DNA of 64,000 bases from Alistipes sp. (lineage in GTDB: Bacteria; Bacteroidota; Bacteroidia; Bacteroidales; Rikenellaceae): the NCBI GenBank assembly GCA_017463615.1, contig JAFTOU010000016.1:186001-250000 (forward strand), in the 5' to 3' direction. Of the stretch, positions 1 through 6,079 are shown piece by piece; position 1 is the first letter of the stretch; every line of letters begins with the position of its first letter. Both the position numbers and the translations under genes were made by a program. The notes under the pieces are model-generated. The model was not told the DNA's origin. It ran no database searches and saw only the letters and a program-made list of their open reading frames with translations.

Positions 1-531
1 GTTTGAGCTATAGCCGAGGCTAATCTCTGCCCACTCCTTAATCTTCACAGCTGCTGTTGGCGCGAAAAGTGCACCGATGTTGATAGCCATGTAGAAGAGG
101 GAGAAGCCAGAGTCACGCTTTGCAGCATACTGTGGGTCGTTGTACAGGTCGCCAACCATAACCTGGAGGTTACCCTTAAACAGACCAGTACCGAGGCTGA
201 TAAAGAGCAGCGCAGCAAGCATTGCCAGCATTGCGAATGTATCGCCACCTAAAGGCAACGAGAGGAGCAGATAACCTGCAAACATAATTGTAATACCGAT
301 GGTTACCATCTTACCGAAGCCGAACTTGTCAGCCATCATACCACCAACCAGTGGCATAAGGTATACAAGGCCGAGGAAGGTAGAGTAGATAGCACCCGCT
401 ACGCCTGCATCAAGGCCGAAGTTTGCACGCAGGAAGAGCGCGAAAACTGCAAGCATAGTGTAGTAACCAAATCGTTCGCCAGTGTTAGCCAGCGCAAGGG
501 CATAGAGTCCTTTTGGATGTCCTTTGAACAT
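1..531 (-). CDS. POT/PTR family proton-coupled peptide transporter (3' part missing)
   Basis: This is the first 177 codons of a major-facilitator peptide symporter of the POT family, which imports di- and tripeptides across the inner membrane with protons. The N-terminal signature GERFGYYTM lies at about residues 18-26, followed by hydrophobic helices and a GTGLFKGN motif typical of the family. The ATG at 531 is preceded on the minus strand by a TACCTTTG promoter box at 575-582. The gene runs off the left edge, so the C-terminal helices are not visible. The family assignment is confident; the exact substrate is inferred. Confidence 0.9.
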   Translation of the reverse strand, partial: MFKGHPKGLYALALANTGERFGYYTMLAVFALFLRANFGLDAGVAGAIYSTFLGLVYLMPLVGGMMADKFGFGKMVTIGITIMFAGYLLLSLPLGGDTFAMLAMLAALLFISLGTGLFKGNLQVMVGDLYNDPQYAAKRDSGFSLFYMAINIGALFAPTAAVKIKEWAEISLGYSSN

Positions 532-574
532 AAATTTATAGTTTTTAGTTAATAATAATTGCAAAAAATGCTCT

Positions 575-582
575 CAAAGGTA
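575..582 (-). promoter_or_regulatory. Bacteroidota -7 promoter box for the peptide transporter
   Basis: TACCTTTG on the minus strand matches TAnnTTTG and lies about 45 bases upstream of the transporter ATG. Confidence 0.6.
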
Positions 583-608
583 GCAATAATATTCGGAACT
601 GCAAAATT

Positions 609-764
609 TAGCCATTGGCTCGTCTACGACGGCCCTTCCTCCTCGCGGCTCGGCATAGCAAACAAGTTTGCTCAGCTCTCGCTCCGCAGCGTCAGTTGGC
701 TGTTAGCTATTGGCTATATCAAGGTATCGCTGCGCGATAGTGTTTATAGGGTGTGAATTACACC
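609..764 (+). repeat. Mosaic repeat: A module copy 1 plus heptamers and two-hairpin C module
   Basis: Bases 609-700 carry the A module, which runs from GGCTCGTCTACGACG through CCTCGCGGCTCGGC to GCAGCGTCAGTTGGC and recurs at 16.8, 21.1, 25.2 and 45.8 kb. A short heptamer stretch follows (TTGGCTGTTAGCTATTGGC), then the C module: hairpin TATCGC-TGC-GCGATA at 725-739 and hairpin GGTGT-GAATT-ACACC at 750-764. No gene is visible here. It sits in the divergent gap between the peptide and metal transporters. Confidence 0.75.
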
Positions 765-784
765 GTCGGCTTTTAGAGTTTTTT

Positions 785-899
785 ATTAAGGGTCATTAAA
801 GAGCATTAAGGGTTACTAATGGTCGCGTTCCGCAACGCTACGCAGAACAAAAATTGCGCATCCCTTAGTAGTCCTTAATCTCCCTTAATAACCTTTAAT
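785..899. repeat. D element copy 1: palindromic array of 10-bp ATTAAGGGNN units
   Basis: Four units spaced at exactly 10 bp (ATTAAGGGTC, ATTAAAGAGC, ATTAAGGGTT, ACTAATGGTC at 785-824) are followed by a GC-rich core (GCGTTCCGCAACGCTACGC at 825-843). Four inverted units at 860-899 (ATCCCTTAGT, AGTCCTTAAT, CTCCCTTAAT, AACCTTTAAT) close the element. The whole is an imperfect palindrome of about 115 bp. It recurs complete at 25.3 kb and as a half copy at 21.2 kb. Confidence 0.85.
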
Positions 900-924
900 G
901 TATCGCCATCTGGACAGTACCCCT

Positions 925-985
925 AAGCACTATCGCTTTAGCGATACCGCTGAAAGGCTAATAGCTAAAAGCCAACAGCTAATGG
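925..985 (-). repeat. C-module hairpin and heptamer array
   Basis: An inverted C-module hairpin (TATCGC-TTTA-GCGATA, about 930-946) is followed by the reverse heptamer array at 954-985 (GGCTAATAGCTAAAAGCC and similar). It closes the mosaic element that opens at 609. Confidence 0.65.
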
Positions 986-986
986 T

Positions 987-1023
987 AAAAATCTTGCGGT
1001 GCAAGATTTTTTTACTATCTTTG
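987..1023 (+). promoter_or_regulatory. Hairpin-overlapped promoter of the ZIP gene
   Basis: A perfect small palindrome (AAATCTTGC-GGT-GCAAGATTT) lies directly ahead of the -7 box TATCTTTG at 1016-1023. The TTG about 22 bases before that box falls inside the left arm and would serve as the -33 element. The ATG at 1031 is only 7 bases past the box, so the leader is very short. The same hairpin-plus-box module precedes tgt on the other strand at 16726-16764. Confidence 0.6.
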
Positions 1024-1030
1024 TATCACT

Positions 1031-1816
1031 ATGACACCACTACAAATTGCAATAACGCTTCTAATTCCCTTTTTGGGCACGGTTATAGGGTCGGCAAGCG
1101 CGCTGATGCTGGGGCAGAAGAGCGCTGCCAAGATGCAGAACATTCTGCTCGGCTTTGCGTCGGGAGTGATGGTGGCGGCGGCGGTATGGTCGTTGCTCAT
1201 CCCCGCTATAGACCACACCGAGGCTACGGGAGGCATAGGCTGGGTGCCTGCGCTTGTGGGTTTTCTGCTCGGCATGGGCTTTATGTTGCTCCTTGATGCA
1301 CTCACGCCCCACCTGCACATAGATAGCACCACGCCCGAGGGTATCCCTTCATCGCTGGGCAAGTCTACGATGTTGATGCTTGCCGTAACGCTCCACAACA
1401 TCCCCGAGGGTATGGCCGTAGGTGTTGTTATTGCCGGTGCGCTCTCGGGCAGTGTAGATATGGGCGTGGCGGCGGTTATGGCGCTGGCGGCAGGTATTGC
1501 ACTGCAGAATATCCCCGAGGGGGCTGTTATCTCACTGCCTCTCCGCTCGCAGGGCATCTCGCGTGCGCGCTCGTTTAGCTATGGTGTAGCGTCGGGCATC
1601 GTTGAGCCGCTGTCGGCGGTGGTGACTATACTGCTTATAGAGCACCTTATCGGCATCTTCCCATATATGCTCGCCTTTGCCGCAGGAGCGATGATTTATG
1701 TCGTGGTTGAGGAGCTTATCCCCGAGGCGCATTCGGGCAAGCACTCCAACCTGCCAACCATCGGTTTTGCCATCGGTTTTGCCATTATGATGGTATTAGA
1801 TGTGGCACTATCCTAA
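1031..1816 (+). CDS. ZIP family metal transporter (ZupT/GufA-like)
   Basis: This 261-residue membrane protein belongs to the ZIP family, which moves zinc, iron or other divalent metals into the cytoplasm. The two family signatures are present: HNIPEG at about residues 122-127 and QNIPEG at about 159-164. These helices carry the His/Glu residues of the binuclear metal site. A His-containing loop (TPHLHID) lies between helices 3 and 4. About eight hydrophobic segments and the length fit bacterial ZupT. The gene starts 7 bases after a strong promoter box and ends 19 bases before the next start, so the two may be co-transcribed. Metal specificity cannot be read from sequence. Confidence 0.93.
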   Translation: MTPLQIAITLLIPFLGTVIGSASALMLGQKSAAKMQNILLGFASGVMVAAAVWSLLIPAIDHTEATGGIGWVPALVGFLLGMGFMLLLDALTPHLHIDSTTPEGIPSSLGKSTMLMLAVTLHNIPEGMAVGVVIAGALSGSVDMGVAAVMALAAGIALQNIPEGAVISLPLRSQGISRARSFSYGVASGIVEPLSAVVTILLIEHLIGIFPYMLAFAAGAMIYVVVEELIPEAHSGKHSNLPTIGFAIGFAIMMVLDVALS

Positions 1817-1835
1817 CAGACTTAACAACCTAACT

Positions 1836-2999
1836 ATGAATAACTTACTACTGACCCTAATAACCTTCGCAACGGCCTTTGTGGGCGTGGCAATCATCCA
1901 CCCCTACTTGGTGCGCTTTGCCAAGGCGAAGAATATCGTAGATAACCCCAATACCCGCAAACTGCAGCTCCGCCCCGTGCCAGTTCTGGGTGGTTTGGCA
2001 ATCTTCTTCGGCATTGTTGCGGGCCTGCTGGCAGCACATACGATGATAGATAGCTCGCAGCTCTTTGTCATCATCTCTTGCATGATGATTATGACCTATG
2101 TCGGTGCACTGGATGATGTGCTGGACATCTCGCCTATCATCCGCCTTATCTCGCAGATTATCACCGTGTTAGTGCTCATTTATATCGGTGACCTCTCGCT
2201 CAATAACTTCCACGGCCTGTGGGGTATCGGCTCTCTGCCGCAGTGGGTCTCTACGCCACTTACTATCGTCGCCGTGGTGGGTATTATCAACGCCCTGAAC
2301 CTCATTGATGGCGCGGATGGACTCTTTTCTATCTTCTGCATCACCGCTTGTACTATCTTCGGCCATATTTTCCTCTCTGTGGGGGACTACGCCCTCTTCG
2401 CCCTCGCTGTGGCATCTATCGGCGCGCTGATACCTTTCCTGCTCCATAACGCCTTTGGTATTGAGTCAAAGATGTTTGTGGGCGACGGCGGCTCACTGCA
2501 GATGGGCGTGGTGCTGTCGGTCTTTGTTATGGAGGTGATTTGTAAGCCCGAGTATGCCGCGCTGGCTGAGGAGTCAAATGTGGCTTTGGTGCCTTTTGTG
2601 CTGGCAACCCTCGCTATCCCGGTCTTTGATACCCTGCGCGTTATGCTCGCCCGCATCGCTCGCGGCACATCGCCACTTATCGGCGATAAAACCCACCTAC
2701 ACCACCTCTTTATCGGCCTGGGAATATCGCATATCGGCACGGCTGTGCTTATCTCCCTGCTTAACTTGGCGGTTGTGGAGACATGCCTTGTCGCGGCAAA
2801 ACTTAACGCCTCGGCAGATACCCAACTATATGTTGTTATCGGCGCCGCCCTGATTGTTGATTGGGGAGTATATTATGGCGTGCAACTGCTTGATAAACTC
2901 ATCCCCGAGCAGATGCAACGCGCTCGTATTTGGAAAAGCCACCATCGCCCCAGCCGCCAAATATTTGACTTTATGCGAAAAATTGTTGATAAGATGTAG
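1836..2999 (+). CDS. WecA/TagO-like undecaprenyl-phosphate sugar-1-phosphate transferase
   Basis: The 387-residue polytopic protein belongs to the MraY/WecA superfamily, which transfers a sugar-1-phosphate (usually GlcNAc-1-P) from a UDP-sugar to undecaprenyl phosphate and so starts cell-surface glycan assembly. Visible motifs are the aspartate-rich DDVLD at about residue 92, NALNLIDGADGL near 155, FVGDGGS near 216, and the HLHH loop near 288 that distinguishes WecA-type enzymes from MraY. I chose ATG 1836; an earlier in-frame start at 1800 would overlap the ZIP gene. About eleven hydrophobic helices are visible. Which surface polymer it initiates is unknown from this window. Confidence 0.92.
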   Translation: MNNLLLTLITFATAFVGVAIIHPYLVRFAKAKNIVDNPNTRKLQLRPVPVLGGLAIFFGIVAGLLAAHTMIDSSQLFVIISCMMIMTYVGALDDVLDISPIIRLISQIITVLVLIYIGDLSLNNFHGLWGIGSLPQWVSTPLTIVAVVGIINALNLIDGADGLFSIFCITACTIFGHIFLSVGDYALFALAVASIGALIPFLLHNAFGIESKMFVGDGGSLQMGVVLSVFVMEVICKPEYAALAEESNVALVPFVLATLAIPVFDTLRVMLARIARGTSPLIGDKTHLHHLFIGLGISHIGTAVLISLLNLAVVETCLVAAKLNASADTQLYVVIGAALIVDWGVYYGVQLLDKLIPEQMQRARIWKSHHRPSRQIFDFMRKIVDKM

Positions 3000-3020
3000 C
3001 GTAAATTGAAAAAAATATAT

Positions 3021-3028
3021 TACTTTTG
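3021..3028 (+). promoter_or_regulatory. -7 box for tRNA-Arg(UCU)
   Basis: TACTTTTG matches TAnnTTTG about 50 bases before the tRNA 5' end. Confidence 0.6.
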
Positions 3029-3079
3029 CGACGCAAAACGAGTAACCGCCTAATTTTAGGCACTTTACCCAACCGCGAT

Positions 3080-3153
3080 GGTTCCGTAGCTCAGCTGGAT
3101 AGAGCAACAGCCTTCTAAGCTGTGGGTCGTGGGTTCGAATCCCGCCGGAATCA
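3080..3153 (+). tRNA. tRNA-Arg, anticodon UCU
   Basis: The sequence folds as a standard cloverleaf: acceptor GGTTCCG/CGGAATC, D stem GCTC/GAGC, anticodon stem ACAGC/GCTGT with loop CTTCTAA giving anticodon TCT, and T stem GTGGG/CCCGC around TTCGAAT. The discriminator is A and CCA is not encoded. Its 3' end (AATCCCGCCGGAATCAC) is repeated downstream, marking it as an integration target. Confidence 0.96.
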
Positions 3154-3157
3154 CCTC

Positions 3158-3273
3158 TTGCACGAATCACCCGAATCTTTCGGGTGATTTTTTATTTTGT
3201 TCTCGCCGCTCTGTGAGTAAACTCCCAGCGGCAGAACAAAATAAAAAACTTGCTCCGCAAGTAATTCGTGCAA
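3158..3273. repeat. Palindromic segment with tRNA terminator, first att-bounded unit
   Basis: The arms TTGCACGAAT (3158-3167) and ATTCGTGCAA (3264-3273) are perfect inverted repeats. Nested inside are the hairpin TCACCCGA/TCGGGTGA followed by T6 (3165-3193), which can terminate the tRNA transcript, and a second inverted pair TTTTATTTTGTTCT/AGAACAAAATAAAA. No gene is visible in 3154-3395. The stretch CTCGCCGCTCTGTGAGTAAAC at 3201-3221 reappears near 5609. Confidence 0.75.
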
Positions 3274-3394
3274 TGCGCTCCCGGCGGTAATTTCTTTAAG
3301 CGGGGTTACCTCGGTCGTCTATCTCCGCACCAAACTTCGTTTGACAGCGGCACTCCCTCGGTGATGTTGGGCTTTTGCACACAAAACCCCAACA

Positions 3395-3415
3395 TTCAAA
3401 TCCCGCCGGAATCAC
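3395..3415 (+). other. att-like copy of the tRNA-Arg 3' end
   Basis: TTCAAATCCCGCCGGAATCA repeats the tRNA 3' end with one change in the T loop. It begins the first copy of the ~205 bp direct repeat. It is what a tRNA-targeting integrase leaves as an attachment-site copy. Confidence 0.7.
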
Positions 3416-3610
3416 GAGCGCAATGCACAACAAGAAAGCCACTCTTTACGAGTGGCTTTTGTTGTAAGAGCTGCTATGGGAGCTTGCTCACAAATAGTTG
3501 CTCTCACAACAAAAGATACCGTGTAACGGATTTCTTGTTGAGCATTGCCTAGGATTCCAAGGGAAAGGCGTCACGAAGCAGACCATCGGTCTGCGCAGTA
3601 GCCAATCCCG
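3400..3610 (+). repeat. ~205 bp direct repeat, copy 1
   Basis: This segment begins with the att-like core and matches 5396-5602 at roughly nine bases in ten. It holds a hairpin AAAGCCACTC/GAGTGGCTTT and an outer stem TTTTGTTGTAAGAGC pairing with GCTCTCACAACAAAA. It ends with CCAATCCCGCC, which again resembles the att core. No coding sequence is convincing here. Confidence 0.85.
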
Positions 3611-3801
3611 CCTAAATTCCAACCAAATCGTGCGGGTTACGCACTTTGCAATCCCATAAAATCGGGTGAAATCCGATGCAACTTTTCATTCCCACTGAAA
3701 AATTGGTCACGACCTTCTCTCTACTATGCAAAAGTAATGGGAGTAGATCCGCTCAAGATTTTTTCGCTGACAATGTTGCGTCACCATAGGTTACTCTTGC
3801 A

Positions 3802-4122
3802 TCAATATGATAGTAGGTACTTCTGAAACCTTGTACAGAGATCAACTGGGTCCTCTTGAAAGCAACAACGCCCCTTCGTAAAATTTGTGAAGTGCATCAA
3901 GCAGCTTCTATACATGATGCCCTCGACTCGTAGCATAGCCTGCTTGTTAAACTCCTTCTCGATGTCGTTCCGAGGCTTTTCCCATAGGTAAACACCGAGT
4001 GTTTCAAAGGCGTGGTCTTTCTTTGTGATTGGATCTGTGATTGCGGGGCGATAACTCAGATATATCGACCCCCTTCGGTCTTTGAGTTTGCGTTTGTGAA
4101 TACTAACTGTTGGAATCTTCAT
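3802..4122 (-). pseudogene. Truncated tyrosine recombinase: N-terminal arm-binding region only
   Basis: From ATG 4122 about 106 residues are readable. The first ~75 (MKIPTVSIHKRKLKDRRG..., then GVYLWEKPRNDIEKEFNKQAM) resemble the arm DNA-binding and early core-binding region of Bacteroidetes phage-type integrases. The reading frame stops before any catalytic R..HxxR..Y region. Full integrases of this type are about 380-420 residues, so this is a stub. It lies next to tRNA-Arg inside the att-bounded array, as expected for the remains of an integrated element. The assignment rests on pattern recognition of a short region. Confidence 0.55.
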
Positions 4123-4385
4123 ACTTTGCGAAAGTTTTTGAGTTCGAGCTGTAAAGATACCAATAATCAACAACACTAGCTGGCAAACTCAAACCGTGAC
4201 TGTCACGAGTTCATTTCGTTTCCGAGATGCTGCATTTTTGCTGCATTTTGGAAATAAAATTGATATTTGGCAACAACGACACACGCGATAATCTGCGCAA
4301 CTGCGTATTTTTAATGGTGGTTACGCAGATTATCCGTCAAAGACCTCAGAGTATCGGGACTTTTTACTAAAGTATCGCTAAACCT

Positions 4386-5153
4386 TTATTTTCTAATGAA
4401 CTTTACGATACAATCAATACATATTGGAGTTTCGGAAATTGTGTCAATAAAAACATTTGCAGGGTGCATATCCTCCAGAAGTAGTCGTTCGCCTATATAG
4501 TTAACGCCATTACCGTCTCCATTGTCGCGAAATCCTTTTTCTCCGACCATCAAATCTATCTCCGATTTCGTAGCAAGCCGTTTGCAACCGATATATGGTT
4601 GTGTGCAAATTGTGCGGAATAAACCATCGTGATCGCGTGTAAAGCCTATCACAGACATTGGCGTCTCTGGGAATAGTGCATTATGGAGTACGATGGATTC
4701 CATTGCCCTGCCAAGAGTAGCATATATAGAAGTGCGAACCTTAACTACCGAAGTATCTCCGTCCTTATAGTAAACCATAGACTCCGCCCCTTGGGCTATC
4801 TTTGGACCATACTCCGATTCAATATCAGGAATAGCATTAGTAAACCATAAGCCTTTTGCCGTTGCCCATTGTTCCACCAACTTTTCCTGCAATTCGTCTA
4901 TTTGCCAATTCGCTGGGCTTGCTTTGCTTGTTCCAGCATCTTCGCCTGCTGTAAGGCTTGACTGTGCGTAGTTGCATACGAGGTACGCCCCAATGAACGC
5001 CTCACCTGCACAGCAGAGTCCTGCATGCTCTTTTTGATTGAACTGATTAAGATCTGTTTTGCCATTGACTATCTGCTTTATGTAATTATCAATAATCTCG
5101 ATTGTTTGTGCAGAGAATCCGCCTTTACTTATAGCATCGTAGATAACCTCCAT
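4386..5153 (-). CDS. Kinase-fold protein resembling polyvalent protein kinase domains of mobile elements
   Basis: This 255-residue protein carries kinase-like marks in its C-terminal half: a glycine-loop-like QGAESMVYYKDGDTSVVKVR with a candidate ATP-binding Lys, a catalytic-loop-like LLLEDMHPANVFID (His, Asn) and a metal-site-like ICIDC near the C-terminus. The N-terminal ~110 residues are unassigned. The layout recalls the putative polyvalent protein kinase domains found in Bacteroidetes conjugative and phage proteins. I start it at ATG 5153; a TTG at 5165 is also in frame. A TATCTTTG box at 5190-5197 gives it its own promoter. It is the only intact-looking cargo gene in the tRNA-linked array. 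Substrate and role are unknown. Confidence 0.6.
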   Translation of the reverse strand: MEVIYDAISKGGFSAQTIEIIDNYIKQIVNGKTDLNQFNQKEHAGLCCAGEAFIGAYLVCNYAQSSLTAGEDAGTSKASPANWQIDELQEKLVEQWATAKGLWFTNAIPDIESEYGPKIAQGAESMVYYKDGDTSVVKVRTSIYATLGRAMESIVLHNALFPETPMSVIGFTRDHDGLFRTICTQPYIGCKRLATKSEIDLMVGEKGFRDNGDGNGVNYIGERLLLEDMHPANVFIDTISETPICIDCIVKFIRK

Positions 5154-5189
5154 ACCCTCAAACAACTATTGTATATTTTGCTCTTATCG

Positions 5190-5197
5190 CAAAGATA
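5190..5197 (-). promoter_or_regulatory. -7 box for the kinase-like gene
   Basis: TATCTTTG on the minus strand, about 37 bases before ATG 5153. Confidence 0.6.
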
Positions 5198-5241
5198 GTG
5201 CATTTTTCTTGAATAGAGATGTATTTCCAAAACAATTTTAC

Positions 5242-5302
5242 TATCTTTGTCAAAAGCGTGACCAAAATCAGCGGTAAAGTTGCCGAAAAATCTGGCGAAT
5301 TT
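5242..5302 (+). other. Promoter box and 17-codon remnant reading
   Basis: TATCTTTG at 5242-5249 points rightward. A GTG at about 5259 opens a reading of about 17 codons (VTKISGKVAEKSGEFIA) ending in TAA. This may be the severed start of a mobile-element gene. It is too short to assign. Confidence 0.25.
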
Positions 5303-5395
5303 ATAGCCTAAATTTTAGTGTAGAAAACCGCATCAGTGAGTGCAGAGTGAGTCTGAAAAAGTGCCCTCTGTGCGCGTCTGGCGCAGAAACCGACC

Positions 5396-5602
5396 ATCCC
5401 GCCGGGATCACGAGAGCAATGCCAACAAAAGCCACTCCTTAGAGTGGCTTTTGTTGTAAGAGCTGCTATGGGAGCTTGCTCACAAATAGTTGCTCTTATA
5501 ACAAAAGATGCCGTGTAACGGATTTCTTGTTGAGCATTGCCGAGGATTCCAAGGGAAAGGCGTCACGAAGCAGACCATCGGTCTGCGCAGTAGCCAATCC
5601 CG
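5396..5602 (+). repeat. ~205 bp direct repeat, copy 2, with att-like core
   Basis: It starts with ATCCCGCCGGGATCAC, a one-base variant of the tRNA-Arg end, and follows copy 1 closely, including the CGTGTAACGGATTTCTTG and GCAGACCATCGGTCTGCGC segments. The outer stem differs by compensating changes (GCTCTTATAACAAAA against GCTCTCACAACAAAA). The two copies bracket the integrase stub and the kinase-like gene. Confidence 0.85.
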
Positions 5603-5637
5603 TCCCACCTCGCCGCTCTGTGAGTAAACACCCGCAT

Positions 5638-5722
5638 TTATGTACTATTTTTGACCAATAAACAAAAACCGCCCCGATTTTATGTACTATTTTGACCAAT
5701 AAGCCCTATTTTGACCAATAAA
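5638..5722. repeat. Three direct copies of a CTATTTTGACCAATAA unit
   Basis: TATGTACTATTTTTGACC, TATGTACTATTTTGACC and CTATTTTGACC, each continuing AATAA, occur within 85 bases, partly separated by AAACAAAAACCGCCCCGAT. No gene is convincing here; the readable minus-strand frame merely translates the repeat. Confidence 0.6.
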
Positions 5723-5761
5723 CCGCAAGGTCTGGGAGCTTGCTCGCAGGATAATGCACAA

Positions 5762-5796
5762 ACAAAAAAACAAGATGCGAGGTTTTGCCTCGCATC
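5762..5796 (-). terminator. Terminator of tRNA-His
   Basis: On the minus strand GATGCGAGG-CAAAA-CCTCGCATC is followed by a T-rich run, 8 bases past the tRNA 3' end. Confidence 0.8.
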
Positions 5797-5804
5797 CTGC
5801 TTTC

Positions 5805-5882
5805 TGGGGTGGAAGATGGGATTCGAACCCACGACCTTAGGAACCACAATCCTCTACTCTAACCAGCTGAGCTACATCCACC
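5805..5882 (-). tRNA. tRNA-His, anticodon GUG
   Basis: The minus strand folds as a tRNA with anticodon loop TTGTGGT (anticodon GTG) and T arm GTGGG-TTCGAAT-CCCAT. The acceptor is GTGGATG/CTTCCAC with one T-T mismatch. The extra 5' G (-1) opposite C73 is the histidine identity element, and CCA appears to be encoded. A TACTTTTG box at 5908-5915 lies upstream. Confidence 0.95.
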
Positions 5883-5907
5883 ATATAATTCGTTTCCGAA
5901 TCGGGGA

Positions 5908-5915
5908 CAAAAGTA
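5908..5915 (-). promoter_or_regulatory. -7 box for tRNA-His
   Basis: TACTTTTG on the minus strand, 26 bases before the tRNA 5' end. Confidence 0.6.
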
Positions 5916-6079
5916 ATACAGTTTTTTGTTACATCCAAATTTTCGGCGATGTTTTTCAACAAATTGTTCAAAAAATAGAGATTTGGGCAGCCAAAGTATC
6001 TTCAGTCGCCCAAATAGGAACACAAACGGCTCTACTAAAAATCGTCCTCCTCAATAGCGTCTGCGCTATATGTAATCTC

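Noticed and set aside
1800..1835. Earlier start for the WecA-like gene
   Set aside because: It would add twelve hydrophilic residues and overlap the ZIP gene; the hydrophobic start at 1836 fits the family.
3268..3552. Open frame across the first att-bounded segment
   Set aside because: It reads through hairpins and the direct repeat and has no protein-like features.
5496..5699. 67-codon minus-strand frame with repeated KIVHK-like peptides
   Set aside because: The repeats come from translating the direct DNA repeat at 5638-5722; there is no promoter or family support.
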